From contig CANMQJ010000006.1 in NCBI GenBank assembly GCA_947500005.1, positions 186,001 to 250,000 of the forward strand: a stretch of 64,000 bases of DNA. Reading direction: 5' to 3'. The notes beneath the pieces are model-generated. The model ran no database searches, was not told the origin of the DNA, and saw nothing but the letters and a program-made list of their open reading frames with translations. Both the position numbers and the translations under genes were made by a program. This DNA comes from an uncultured Paracoccaceae bacterium. Lineage in GTDB: Bacteria > Pseudomonadota > Alphaproteobacteria > Rhodobacterales > Rhodobacteraceae. Of the stretch, positions 48,532 to 57,256 are shown piece by piece. The first letter of the stretch is position 1. Each line of letters opens with the position of its first letter.

Positions 48532-51390
48532 TCATGCCAGCAGATCATACTCCACACCCGAAATTAGAAGATTTATCTCGGCCTGCTCCGCGCCATCGAC
48601 CAGCGCCCACATGACCTGGCCGGTGGGGCGGTAGATGACGAAAGCCTCCTCGACCCCGACCGCGCCGGCATTGGCGGTCTCGGTGTAGTTGACCTGGAAA
48701 TCCGACCCCGTGGCGCCAGCCTGGCCAAAGACCAGCACATCGCCATCGATGGCGGTGTAATCCTGGATCCAGTCCGAGCCGTGATCCGCGATGCCCAGAT
48801 GAAAGAACCGGTCCGCGCCGTCGCCGCCATTCATCCGGTCATAACCGAACCCGCCATTCAGGAAATCGTCGCCCGCATTGCCATAGAGCAGGTCCGACCA
48901 GGCCTCGCCGGTAAGCACGTCGTCACCCGCGCCGCCAATCACCGTGTCGGTGCCGAAACTGCCCGAAATGGTGTCGTTGCCGTCATCCCCGCGCAGTTCG
49001 TCATTTCCATAGCTGCCATCGATGCGGTCGTTGCCGTTCCCGCCATAGGCCACGTCGCGCAGGTCGCTTTCGCTGTCGCCGCCGATCAGCACGTCATCGC
49101 CGTCGCCCCCGATCAGCGTATCCGTGCCTTCGCCGCCCTCCAGCGTGTCGTTGCCGGCATGGCCGAACAGGACGTCATCCCCTTCCAGCCCACGCAACCG
49201 GTCATCGCCATAGTCGCCTTCCAGCCGGTCGGCCTCTTCGGTTCCCGATAGGTCACGGTTGCGGAACAGCAGGAACTCGTCCAGCCCAATCACAGTATCG
49301 GAGAATTGAAAGGTCTCGATGCCCTGGTAGAGATCCACGCCACGATAGGACTCGACGCTCAGCGCATCGTCCGGCCCGCTGACGGTAAAGCTGTTCAGGG
49401 TCGAAAACCCAAGGTTGGCGAGGTCCGTTCCCTCGCCGCCGATCATCGTGTCGTCGCCGAAACTGCCGAACAGCGTGTCGTCTCCGGCACCGGCCTCTAT
49501 CAGGTCGTCGCCGTCTCCGCCATCCAGGCTGTCGTCGCCGTCCCCGCCCCGCAGCGTGTCGTTTCCGCCATGCCCGTACAACGTGTCCTGCCCGTCGATA
49601 CCCTCGAGCAGGTCGTTGCCGTCATAGGCGGAAATCCGGTCGTCACCGTAATCTCCGGTCAGGGTATCGTCGCCATCGGTTCCCGCAACCGTGCTGTTGC
49701 GCAGGACCAGCACCTCTTCCAGCGTCATCTCGTCAGCGAAAGAACCTTCGCGGAACTCGAAGTTTTCGATCCCGGTCAGCTCGGTGCGGTTTGCGCCATA
49801 GGTTATCACCAGCGCCTCGGCAGGTCCCCGCACCGTGACGTCGTCGGCCCGGATACCGTCGAAATAGGCCAGGTCGGTTCCCGCCCCGCCCGTCAGGGTG
49901 TTTTGTCCCATCCCGGCCTCCAACCGGTCGTCGCCCTGTCCGCCGTCCAGGTTGTCGTTCCCCGCGCCTGCGACGAGGGTGTCGTTCCCGGTGCCGCCCA
50001 CCAGCGTGTCGTCGCCGTCGCCGCCATCAAGGAAATCTCGCCCCGAAGCGCCCTGCAGCGTGTCGTTGCCCCCGCGCCCGAACAGGGCCGTACCGTCGTC
50101 ATCGGCGCTCAACATGTCGTTGCCCGCGCCGCCCAGTTCCTCGGCCAGCTGCCGCCAGGTCATCACCTCCCAATCCTCGCCGTTCCAGCTATGGTGCCCC
50201 TCGACCAGAGCAAGCGGCTGACCATTCCCGAGAAGGGCGAATTCCGGGGGAAAGGCGTAATAATTGGTGTCGTAGTCGGGCGCGCGGCGTTCGGTCACGA
50301 CGAACCGGCCGTCCACCAGCGTGTTGTCGGCGTCGTAACGATAGCCGTAGGTCGTGTAGGCAGGATTGTAACCGGCCGTCATCGCGGTGATCAGAAAGCC
50401 ACCGTCAGGCATCGCCGTGGCCCGGATGTCGCTGTAATAGGTGCCCAGCTCCATCGCGTCGGTGGCCGGTGTGCCGTCGCTTTCGAAGCGCCGCCAGAAC
50501 CCGCCCGTTTCGCCGCGCCAGGCCACCACGAAATCACCGTTGTCGAGCACGGCGACCGAGCCCCGGTCGGCCCATGTCTCCAGGCTCTGACTGATCATGA
50601 AGCTCTCGCCCACGGGGGCGCCCGCCGCATTATAGATCCGTCCCAGAACCGCCGGATGATCGCTGTCGTTGCCCGGCGCGCCTTCACCGCCGCGCATCAC
50701 GACGATGTAGCGGCCATCGTCCAGGGCCGCGACATCGGACGTGAAACTCGGCAGATCATAGCCGTATGAGACGTTTCCGACCCATGGCGTGACTTGCGCG
50801 GGACCGGCCACTGCCGCTCCGGTCGCATCGAAAATCTGGGTATAGATCGTGCTGGCGCCCGAGTATTGAGCGAGGATTCCGGGATAGTTCCCGTCCAACG
50901 CAAGAGCGAAGCCGCCACTCTCCAGGGCTGTGATCACGGCGGAATCCGACGCGCCGGTCACCTCGACATACGTGTCACGGGCTTCGAGATAACGGTCGGG
51001 CAGATCGACGATCACGTCGTTCAACGAATCGCCGACGGAATCGAAGGTCCGCACACGGATGTCGCCGGTGGCCCGGTCGTGCCATGCCACGGCATAGCCT
51101 CCACCCTCGAGCCCCGCGGAAACCGGGTAGTAATAGAGATCGGTATTGCCCAGCGTGACGCCTTCGGCCCGTTCGATCACCTGCGCCGCGCCCACCGGAT
51201 TGCCATCGGTATCGTATCGCTGCGCCAAGATCTCGGTGTCCCAGCCATCGATGGGGTTCTCGAGGTGCTGCTCGAACACCACCAGCGCGCCACCATCCGC
51301 CAGTGGCGTGATGGTGGAGTTGAACTGACGTCCAGCACTGTCTGAATGGGCAGGGACGATATCGGCAGCCGGGACAAGCTGATAGGTCAT
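48532..51390 (-). CDS. Large RTX protein with N-terminal beta-propeller-like repeats
   Basis: The 952-residue protein has an N-terminal region of about 410 residues with recurring segments such as YDTDGNPVG, IFDATGAAV and IYNAAGAPVG, suggesting a beta-propeller or similar repeat fold. Three RTX blocks of GGxGxDxLx repeats follow (about residues 420-520, 565-660 and 715-850), separated by beta-rich spacers, and a C-terminal type I secretion region ends in GVEYDLLA. It is a calcium-dependent secreted or surface protein without recognisable enzyme motif. An FNR box lies 118 bases before its start. Confidence 0.85.
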   Translation of the reverse strand: MTYQLVPAADIVPAHSDSAGRQFNSTITPLADGGALVVFEQHLENPIDGWDTEILAQRYDTDGNPVGAAQVIERAEGVTLGNTDLYYYPVSAGLEGGGYAVAWHDRATGDIRVRTFDSVGDSLNDVIVDLPDRYLEARDTYVEVTGASDSAVITALESGGFALALDGNYPGILAQYSGASTIYTQIFDATGAAVAGPAQVTPWVGNVSYGYDLPSFTSDVAALDDGRYIVVMRGGEGAPGNDSDHPAVLGRIYNAAGAPVGESFMISQSLETWADRGSVAVLDNGDFVVAWRGETGGFWRRFESDGTPATDAMELGTYYSDIRATAMPDGGFLITAMTAGYNPAYTTYGYRYDADNTLVDGRFVVTERRAPDYDTNYYAFPPEFALLGNGQPLALVEGHHSWNGEDWEVMTWRQLAEELGGAGNDMLSADDDGTALFGRGGNDTLQGASGRDFLDGGDGDDTLVGGTGNDTLVAGAGNDNLDGGQGDDRLEAGMGQNTLTGGAGTDLAYFDGIRADDVTVRGPAEALVITYGANRTELTGIENFEFREGSFADEMTLEEVLVLRNSTVAGTDGDDTLTGDYGDDRISAYDGNDLLEGIDGQDTLYGHGGNDTLRGGDGDDSLDGGDGDDLIEAGAGDDTLFGSFGDDTMIGGEGTDLANLGFSTLNSFTVSGPDDALSVESYRGVDLYQGIETFQFSDTVIGLDEFLLFRNRDLSGTEEADRLEGDYGDDRLRGLEGDDVLFGHAGNDTLEGGEGTDTLIGGDGDDVLIGGDSESDLRDVAYGGNGNDRIDGSYGNDELRGDDGNDTISGSFGTDTVIGGAGDDVLTGEAWSDLLYGNAGDDFLNGGFGYDRMNGGDGADRFFHLGIADHGSDWIQDYTAIDGDVLVFGQAGATGSDFQVNYTETANAGAVGVEEAFVIYRPTGQVMWALVDGAEQAEINLLISGVEYDLLA

Positions 51391-51507
51391 TTTCGGGCAC
51401 CTCGTTTTTGTTCGCTCGGCGTTTCCTGCGACCGGCCTCGGGGGCGGCAGGCATCCCCGGAGCTATTCGCGCGACGTCATTCTTGGCAAAACCCGCGCAC
51501 ATGTTTC

Positions 51508-51521
51508 TTGATCTGCATCAA
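51508..51521. promoter_or_regulatory. Perfect FNR consensus site between the large RTX gene and the two-component cluster
   Basis: TTGATCTGCATCAA matches TTGAT-N4-ATCAA at every fixed position. Toward the RTX gene a possible -10, AAGAAT (minus strand, 51484-51479), lies at nearly the right distance. Toward the DUF6134 gene no good -10 is at the class II position. The site may serve the RTX gene, the cluster or both. Confidence 0.7.
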
Positions 51522-51592
51522 CCCACATTCATCTTTCGCTATGTCTTTGTTGTGTTTGGCCCGACATGACGCAGCGCGCAAAGTACGCGGCC

Positions 51593-51611
51593 CTGTAAGT
51601 CTCCTGTAAGG
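51593..51611 (+). promoter_or_regulatory. Direct-repeat box 1 (TGTAAG-N5-TGTAAG) before the DUF6134-RR-HK operon
   Basis: CTGTAAGTCTCCTGTAAGG carries two TGTAAG hexamers with an 11-base period, the layout used by OmpR-family regulators of the PmrA/QseB type. It is followed 20 bases later by GGAAGC. It lies about 57 bases before the DUF6134 start and implies autoregulation. Confidence 0.7.
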
Positions 51612-51667
51612 CAGCTTGCGCATTCGGGCGGAAGCAATCGAACGCGCACTCGATCATGGAGATTGAC

Positions 51668-52261
51668 ATGAAGACATTTCTAATTGCCGCCGGGATGAGC
51701 CTGGCAGTCGCGACCGCCGCTCCGGCGGCGTCCATTCCCTCGGGCGGGAGTCTGGACTTCGATGTCGTCCGCAAAGGCAAGGACATCGGTGATCACAGCT
51801 ACAGGTTCAAGGCATCAGGCAACTCGGTCACGGTGAACGTGACGACGGATATCGAGGTCAAGGTTCCGATCATCCGTTCGACGGCCTACAGTTTCAACCA
51901 CAAGAGCGTGGAGTCCTGGTCGGGCGGCAAATTGAACTCGCTCAAGTCCGCCACCAATGATGACGGGTCACCGCACCAGTTGACCACCTACGGAAAGGGC
52001 GTTCTTCCGGCAAGCCTCTGGAACGACGACATCGTGAAGGCGGGCAAACTGCTCAACACGATCGACGGCAGCATCATGGCCGTTCGCGTGAGCGATCTCG
52101 GCACGGAACAGGTTTCGACCCGAAGGGGGGCCGTTCCGGCGCATCATTATCGGCTGAGCGGCGATCTGGACCGCGACATTTGGTACGATGGTGACGGGAA
52201 TCTTGCGCAGGTCGCGTTCAAGGCCGATGATGGGTCCACCGTCACCTATGTCCGCAAGTAG
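51668..52261 (+). CDS. Secreted DUF6134 family protein
   Basis: The 197-residue protein has a Sec signal peptide (FLIAAGMSLAVATAAPAAS) and a mature beta-rich domain (LDFDVVRKGKDIGDHSYRF; VKVPIIRSTAYSFNHKSVESW), typical of DUF6134, whose role is not known. The start at 51668 has GGAG before it. It lies 6 bases ahead of the response-regulator gene. A periplasmic partner for the kinase, or a lipid- or ligand-binding carrier for the cluster's product, are both possible. Confidence 0.8.
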   Translation: MKTFLIAAGMSLAVATAAPAASIPSGGSLDFDVVRKGKDIGDHSYRFKASGNSVTVNVTTDIEVKVPIIRSTAYSFNHKSVESWSGGKLNSLKSATNDDGSPHQLTTYGKGVLPASLWNDDIVKAGKLLNTIDGSIMAVRVSDLGTEQVSTRRGAVPAHHYRLSGDLDRDIWYDGDGNLAQVAFKADDGSTVTYVRK

Positions 52262-52267
52262 GACCTC

Positions 52268-52945
52268 ATGCGTCTGCTATACGTCGAAGACAATGAACGG
52301 CTGGCGCAGAACACCTCCGCCAGCCTGCGAGCCAACGGTTTTGCCGTGGATTGCGTCCATTCCGGCGAGGATGCCGTTCACTCGGCCCGATCCTACGATT
52401 ATGACGCGATCATTCTCGACCTTGGCCTGCCGGACACGGACGGAATCTCCGTCCTGAAGGCGGTGAAAAGTGTGAAGTCGCAGGTGCCCTTCATCATCTG
52501 CACCGCCCGGGATTCGCTCGAAGACAGGATCAACGGACTCGATGCCGGGTCTGACGACTATCTCGTGAAACCATTCGACGCTGCGGAGCTCCTGGCCCGA
52601 GTCAGGGCGGTCCTGCGGCGGCCGGGCGGGGCGCTCGGCGTTTGGCTGGCTGCCGGAAACATCGTTTTTGACACGGTGGGCAGGACGGTCGAGGTCGCTG
52701 GTGTTCAGGCGCGCCTGTCGCGGCGCGAACTTGACCTGCTGGAACTCTTCATGCGCCGCAAGGGCCGGATCCTGTCGAAGGATGCCATCGAAAACGCGCT
52801 TTACGGCTTTGACGAACCGCCCACCCCAAACGCAATCGAGGTGGCCACGCATCGCCTTCGCAAGAAGCTGGGCGATCTCGACGCGAACGTCGCCATCCAC
52901 ACGCTGCGCGGGATCGGCTATTTCCTGGACGACGACGGAACGTGA
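52268..52945 (+). CDS. OmpR-family response regulator (QseB/PmrA-like)
   Basis: The 225-residue protein has a receiver domain with phospho-acceptor D51 in ILDLGLPDTDG, conserved T79 and K101, and a C-terminal winged helix (SRRELDLLELFMRRKGRILSKDAIENALYG...VATHRLRKKL). Phosphorylation by the next gene's kinase should promote binding to tandem sites. Three matching TGTAAG-N5-(T/C)GTAAG boxes in this cluster are the likely targets. It overlaps the kinase start by 4 bases. Confidence 0.92.
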   Translation: MRLLYVEDNERLAQNTSASLRANGFAVDCVHSGEDAVHSARSYDYDAIILDLGLPDTDGISVLKAVKSVKSQVPFIICTARDSLEDRINGLDAGSDDYLVKPFDAAELLARVRAVLRRPGGALGVWLAAGNIVFDTVGRTVEVAGVQARLSRRELDLLELFMRRKGRILSKDAIENALYGFDEPPTPNAIEVATHRLRKKLGDLDANVAIHTLRGIGYFLDDDGT

Positions 52946-54297
52946 CGGGATTTTCGGCGCTTTTCGGCGGTGCGCACTCGCTGCGGCGGCGCTTGGTCAT
53001 CAATATCCTGCTTGCGATCGGGTTCTGCTGCGCACTGGCTGCGGTCATCCTGACCTATGAGTTCTACGAGCATCTCAAGGAGAACCGCGACGAGGGGCTT
53101 GCCCGCGAGGCGGCAGAGATCGCCGCACAGATCCGACCGGGCCTTGAGGGGCTGGGCCTCGACGCCAGTGCGCTGCGCTTTCGCGGGGACGAAGGAGCTT
53201 ATCGCTACACCGTGTTCGATGCCGGGTTGCGTCCGATGGTGGGAGGTGAGAGGGCGCCAAGCCTCATGGGTCGTCTTGATGCTGCCGAGCGCGGCGAGAC
53301 GGTGTTCTTTACCCTGGATGATACGCGCGCCGGTGCGGCCATGACGGTTGAGCGGGAAGGACAGATCTTCGTGGTTCTTGCGACTACCGCGTTGCAGCCC
53401 TCCGGTGAAATCCATCTCGAGGAATTCCTGCACGAGGTCGTGGAAGAGATCCAGTGGGTCATCCTCGGGGTCGCAGCCATTCTCCTTGCGGCACTTCTTG
53501 CCAGCCGCCGCGCCTTGTCGCCCGTCCGCCGAGTTTCCGAAGAGGCGAATGCCATCGGACCCGGGTCGCCTGATCGTCGTCTGTCCACCGCGCATCTGCC
53601 CACCGAGATCCTGCCCCTTGTGAACGCGGTCAACGAGGCGTTCGACCGGCTGGAACAGGGCTATCGCGCACAGAGCGATTTCTCCTCGAACGTCGCGCAT
53701 GAGGTCCGCACGCCGCTCGCCGTGCTGCGCTCGGCCATCGACAGGATGGAGGACGGCGAGTTGCGGACGGAGTTGCGCCGGGACGTGATCCGGCTCGAGC
53801 AGATGTTCGAGCAGCTGATCGACCTCTCTCGGGCCGAGGCGCTGGGAGTGACCGCGTTCGACGAGGTCGACCTCCACAAGATCGCGCTTGCCGTCGCACA
53901 GGACATGGGCGTGGCCGCGATCCGCGAGGGAAAGGAGCTTGCGGTCACCGGGGCCCGGGACGTCCGGGTCAGGGGGCACGCGGGGCTTTTGTCCATCGCG
54001 CTCGGCAATCTGTTGCGCAACGCGGTCAACTATACCCGCGAGCCGGGCGAAATCGAGATAGAGATCAGCGCCGCGCCCGCAGGGTGGCGGGTTCTCGACC
54101 GCGGTCCCGGGATTCCGGATGCGGAGAAGTCCCAGCTCTTCCAGAGGTTTCGGCGCGGCGCGACGGGCGGACGCGACGGGGCCGGGATCGGCCTGGCCAT
54201 CGTCAACTCGGTCGCCGAGGCCCATGACGCCGAGCTGTCCGTCAGCGACCGCGCGGGCGGCGGCAGCGTCTTTTCCTTCCTGTTCCGAACGTCCTGA
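52942..54297 (+). CDS. Membrane sensor histidine kinase (QseC/PmrB-like)
   Basis: The 451-residue protein has a membrane helix (about 20-40), a periplasmic sensor region of about 130 residues, a second helix (171-188), a short HAMP-like linker, the phospho-acceptor His253 in NVAHEVRTPLAVL, and an ATPase domain (NLLRNAVNYT; DRGPGIP; GAGIGLAIVNSVAEAHDAEL). The signal is unknown. It starts with GTG at 52942 and is the last gene of the regulator operon. Confidence 0.92.
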   Translation: MTGFSALFGGAHSLRRRLVINILLAIGFCCALAAVILTYEFYEHLKENRDEGLAREAAEIAAQIRPGLEGLGLDASALRFRGDEGAYRYTVFDAGLRPMVGGERAPSLMGRLDAAERGETVFFTLDDTRAGAAMTVEREGQIFVVLATTALQPSGEIHLEEFLHEVVEEIQWVILGVAAILLAALLASRRALSPVRRVSEEANAIGPGSPDRRLSTAHLPTEILPLVNAVNEAFDRLEQGYRAQSDFSSNVAHEVRTPLAVLRSAIDRMEDGELRTELRRDVIRLEQMFEQLIDLSRAEALGVTAFDEVDLHKIALAVAQDMGVAAIREGKELAVTGARDVRVRGHAGLLSIALGNLLRNAVNYTREPGEIEIEISAAPAGWRVLDRGPGIPDAEKSQLFQRFRRGATGGRDGAGIGLAIVNSVAEAHDAELSVSDRAGGGSVFSFLFRTS

Positions 54298-54315
54298 TCT
54301 TCGAAGGTGAGGTAT

Positions 54316-54334
54316 CTGTAAGCCTGCCGTAAGT
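54316..54334 (+). promoter_or_regulatory. Direct-repeat box 2 (TGTAAG-N5-CGTAAG) before the T-hemolysin operon
   Basis: CTGTAAGCCTGCCGTAAGT has the same 11-base period as box 1. GGAAAC follows 20 bases later, as GGAAGC does after box 1. It lies in the 91-base gap after the kinase gene and so marks a second, coregulated promoter. Confidence 0.7.
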
Positions 54335-54388
54335 CTGCATCGGCAGACAGGCGGAAACTCCAGCGTTAAAAGACAGGACTGGCCCGCC

Positions 54389-54985
54389 ATGAAGATCGAG
54401 TTCCTTGCCGAGGACTGCCCCGCGCGCGCGGCGGCCGAGCAGCACATCCGCAGCGTCTATGACCATGTTTACGGCGCCGAGATCACCGATTTCGCCCCGC
54501 GCCTCGTGACGGTACGAAACCCCGAGGGGCACATCCTTTGCGCCGCTGGACTCCGGACCGCAGCGGACGGTTTCTTTTCCGACACCTATCTGACCGGAGA
54601 ACTGAGCCACATGGTGCGGGATGCCGACGGGCTGCCCGTTCCCGCCGATCGTATCATGGAGGTCGTTTCGCTGGCCTCGGTCACGCCGTTCCCCGTTCTG
54701 GCGATGCTCGACGTGATGGTGCACTGGGGCCGCGACCGGGGCATGACCTGCGGCATATTCACGGCCACCGCCAAACTGCGGCGCCTGCTGGATCGCACGG
54801 GCGTCCCCTATGCCAGGCTCGCGCCGGCCGATCCGGCGAGGATCGCCAATCCCGAACGCTGGGGCAGCTACTATGCGCAGAACCCGTGGGTCTGCGCCTG
54901 CAGTGACAGCGATGGAACGCCGGTTCGTTTTTCGCCGCGTGGTCGCGCGGCATCGATCGCCGCGCTGCGCAGCGAGGCATCCTGA
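54389..54985 (+). CDS. T-hemolysin family protein (GNAT-like fold)
   Basis: The 198-residue protein matches the thermostable hemolysin family: IRSVYDHVYGAEITDFAPRLVTVRNPEGHILCAAGLR near the start and EVVSLASVTPFPVLAMLDVMVHW in the middle. Despite the name, the sequence shows no signal peptide or pore-forming trait. The family looks like a distant acetyltransferase or autoinducer-synthase fold, which suggests acyl transfer. It is translated with the ligase gene that follows (TGATG overlap). A role in joining an activated acyl group to a small acceptor is inferred. Confidence 0.75.
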   Translation: MKIEFLAEDCPARAAAEQHIRSVYDHVYGAEITDFAPRLVTVRNPEGHILCAAGLRTAADGFFSDTYLTGELSHMVRDADGLPVPADRIMEVVSLASVTPFPVLAMLDVMVHWGRDRGMTCGIFTATAKLRRLLDRTGVPYARLAPADPARIANPERWGSYYAQNPWVCACSDSDGTPVRFSPRGRAASIAALRSEAS

Positions 54986-56421
54986 TGCGCGCCGTGTTCC
55001 GGGCGCTTGCGCGGCACGCCACCGAACGGCCCGAAACGCTCGCCTTTCGTGACGACGGCGGTGCCATAAGCTGGTCCGGACTCGCGGGTCGGGTCGCCGG
55101 ACTTGCACATTTGGTGGCCGAGGGGCCTGACACTGTGGCCATCGGCGTGCCGGGCGGGATCGATTATGTCGTCGCGGATCTTGCGCTGACACTGGCCGGA
55201 AAGCGCCAGGTGCCTCTGCCTTTCTTCTTCAGCGCCGAACAGACGGCGCATATTCTGAAGGATACGGGCGCAGGGGCGGTTGTTTCCGCCAGCCCCGAGG
55301 CCTTTGCCGGGCTTCCCCTGCCTGTCTTCACGCCCGATGCGGCAGCGAGGGCGCTTCCGGATTACAATGGCGGGGCGCAGCGTGTGATCTATACTTCCGG
55401 CTCCTCGGGCCGGCCCAAGGGCGTGGTGATCGGAGATCGGCAGCTCGACGCCTCTCTCGCCGCGCTGTCCAGGGTCGTGGGGGCTGGGCCTGGGGATGTT
55501 CACCTGTCCGTCCTGCCGCTGCCGCAATTGCTGGAACAGATCTGCGGGATCTTTCTGCCCATCCTCGCGGGCGCGCAATGCGTCATGCGTTTCGACGCGA
55601 CGCGGGCATTGCTGGGCGGGCCGCTTGAGGGGTTCACACGCGCGTTGGACGAGGTCGCCCCGACGACCAGCCTGATCGCACCCGGTCTTCTGGGACGCTG
55701 GGTCAAAGACCTCGCGGCGGCCGGGGCGCAGGCCCCCGCCGGCCTGCGTTTCGTCGCTGTCGGCGGCGCGGCCTCGTCGCCCGACCTGGTCCGCTCGGCC
55801 GAGGCCGTGGGAATACCTGTGCATGAGGGCTATGGCCTATCTGAATGCTGCGCGGTGGTGGCGATGAACCGCCCGGGCGAGAACCGGCCGGGGACCGTGG
55901 GACCGATCCTCGACGGTCTGGAGGTGAAGATCATCGATGGTGAGATCACGGTCTCCGGGCCGACCGTGATGGAGGGGTATCTGCACGGTGCACCCGTGCC
56001 CGAGCGTTGGCACACCGGCGATCTTGGGCGTTTCGAGGAGGGGCGGCTTGTCGTCGAGGGGCGCAAGGACGCGCTGCTAGTAACCCCGGCCGGCCGGAAC
56101 CTGTCCCCCGAATGGATCGAGGCCCGGGTCAACGCCGACCCGCGTGTCGTCGGTTCAGCCCTTGGCCTGCGCGCCCGTGACGGTGCACTCGTGTTGATCG
56201 CGGTGCTCGCGGCCCCTGCCACGGGAACGGAGATTGCCGCCCTGCTGGCCGACCTTCCCGATTATGCCCGGCCCGCCGAATGGATCGCGACGGACCCATC
56301 CGAGCCGGATCTGCTGTTTCCCGCCGGTACCCCGGTTCGCAGCACGGTGGCGCGGCTGGTGAATGACAGACCGGCCCGAACGCTTCCGAAACATGTTCAG
56401 AAAGAAAGGCTTGCATCATGA
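54985..56421 (+). CDS. AMP-binding ligase of the T-hemolysin cluster
   Basis: The 478-residue ANL enzyme has the ATP loop YTSGSSGRPKG, the VHEGYGLSECC motif (A5), HTGDLGRFEEGRLVVEGRKD and a short C-terminal domain. The usual catalytic Lys near the end is not clear (PAGTPVRSTVARL replaces the PRTxxGKI type), so the reaction may stop at the acyl-adenylate or use another acceptor. It is placed between the T-hemolysin and dehydrogenase genes, overlapping both. The acid substrate is unknown. Confidence 0.8.
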   Translation: MRAVFRALARHATERPETLAFRDDGGAISWSGLAGRVAGLAHLVAEGPDTVAIGVPGGIDYVVADLALTLAGKRQVPLPFFFSAEQTAHILKDTGAGAVVSASPEAFAGLPLPVFTPDAAARALPDYNGGAQRVIYTSGSSGRPKGVVIGDRQLDASLAALSRVVGAGPGDVHLSVLPLPQLLEQICGIFLPILAGAQCVMRFDATRALLGGPLEGFTRALDEVAPTTSLIAPGLLGRWVKDLAAAGAQAPAGLRFVAVGGAASSPDLVRSAEAVGIPVHEGYGLSECCAVVAMNRPGENRPGTVGPILDGLEVKIIDGEITVSGPTVMEGYLHGAPVPERWHTGDLGRFEEGRLVVEGRKDALLVTPAGRNLSPEWIEARVNADPRVVGSALGLRARDGALVLIAVLAAPATGTEIAALLADLPDYARPAEWIATDPSEPDLLFPAGTPVRSTVARLVNDRPARTLPKHVQKERLAS

Positions 56422-57209
56422 GCGATCGCAAGAAAGTCCTCATCACCGGTGCCGGGTCCGGGATCGGTCGCGCCCTGGCGGCCGAGGCCGCCCGACGGGG
56501 GTATGATCTGGTCCTTGCCGGACGGACCGAGTCCACCTTGTACGAAACCAGTACACTCTGTCCCGGGGCCGCCTGTGTCCTGGCAGTCGGGGATGTGACC
56601 ACGGCGGAAGGACGCAACGCCATTGTCGAGGCCGCGGGTGGCAGGCTGGACGTGCTGGTCAACAATGCGGGCACCCTCAGTGTCGGTCATCTGCGACAGA
56701 TGGACGATGCCGCTCTGGAACGGATGACGGCGACCAATCTGGTGGCGCCCATCGCGCTGACGCGGGATCTGCTGCCCGTCTTGCGGCAATCGGGGGGCCG
56801 CGTGGTCAATATCGGGTCGGTATTCGGAGATATCGCTTACCCGTTCTTTGCCGTCTACTCGGCCACGAAATTCGGTCTGCGCGGTTTTTCCGACGCTCTG
56901 CGGCGCGAATTGTCGGGAAGCGGCATCGGCGTGACCTATATCGCGCCGCGTGCCACGCGCACGGCCGCGGAGGCCGAGTTCGCCGCGCTGGTCGAACCCC
57001 TGGCGATGACGCTGGACAGTGCGGAACAGGTGGCGGACGAGGCATGGACGGCAATCGAGGCCGGTGCGCGCGAGAGCTTTCCGCGCGGCAAGGAGCGCGT
57101 CTTCGTCAAGGTGCAGCGGCTCTTTCCCCGACTGGTCGACAAATCCGTCGGCGCTCAGGCCCGAAATGCCCGAACCCTCAAGGCGCTGGAGCCTGTAAGC
57201 AAGGCGTAA
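56418..57209 (+). CDS. Short-chain dehydrogenase/reductase of the T-hemolysin cluster
   Basis: The 263-residue classical SDR has the cofactor motif TGAGSGIGRALA (about residues 11-22), NNAG (about 84-87), and the catalytic set with Ser in INIGSVFG-like NIGSVFGDI and YSATKFG (Tyr-x3-Lys). It probably reduces or oxidises a keto/hydroxy group of the cluster's product with NADP(H). It overlaps the ligase stop by 4 bases. Its last codons overlap the third direct-repeat box. Confidence 0.88.
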   Translation: MSDRKKVLITGAGSGIGRALAAEAARRGYDLVLAGRTESTLYETSTLCPGAACVLAVGDVTTAEGRNAIVEAAGGRLDVLVNNAGTLSVGHLRQMDDAALERMTATNLVAPIALTRDLLPVLRQSGGRVVNIGSVFGDIAYPFFAVYSATKFGLRGFSDALRRELSGSGIGVTYIAPRATRTAAEAEFAALVEPLAMTLDSAEQVADEAWTAIEAGARESFPRGKERVFVKVQRLFPRLVDKSVGAQARNARTLKALEPVSKA

Positions 57210-57211
57210 GC
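57193..57211 (+). promoter_or_regulatory. Direct-repeat box 3 (TGTAAG-N5-CGTAAG) before the TauD/TfdA gene
   Basis: CTGTAAGCAAGGCGTAAGC again has an 11-base period and covers the SDR stop codon. GGAAAC follows at 22 bases. It could give the dioxygenase gene an additional internal promoter under the same regulator. Confidence 0.6.
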
Positions 57212-57256
57212 CCGGTTCGGCAAACGCCCATGGAAACTTCACGCAAGGACTTGAAC

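Noticed and set aside
47200..50100. Tandem DNA repeats in the RTX genes as a CRISPR or satellite array
   Set aside because: The periodicity is that of coded GGxGxDxLx nonapeptides in an intact reading frame, with no constant repeat and spacer structure.
54389..54985. Calling the T-hemolysin gene a secreted toxin
   Set aside because: There is no signal peptide and no pore-forming feature. It overlaps a ligase gene and fits an enzyme operon better.
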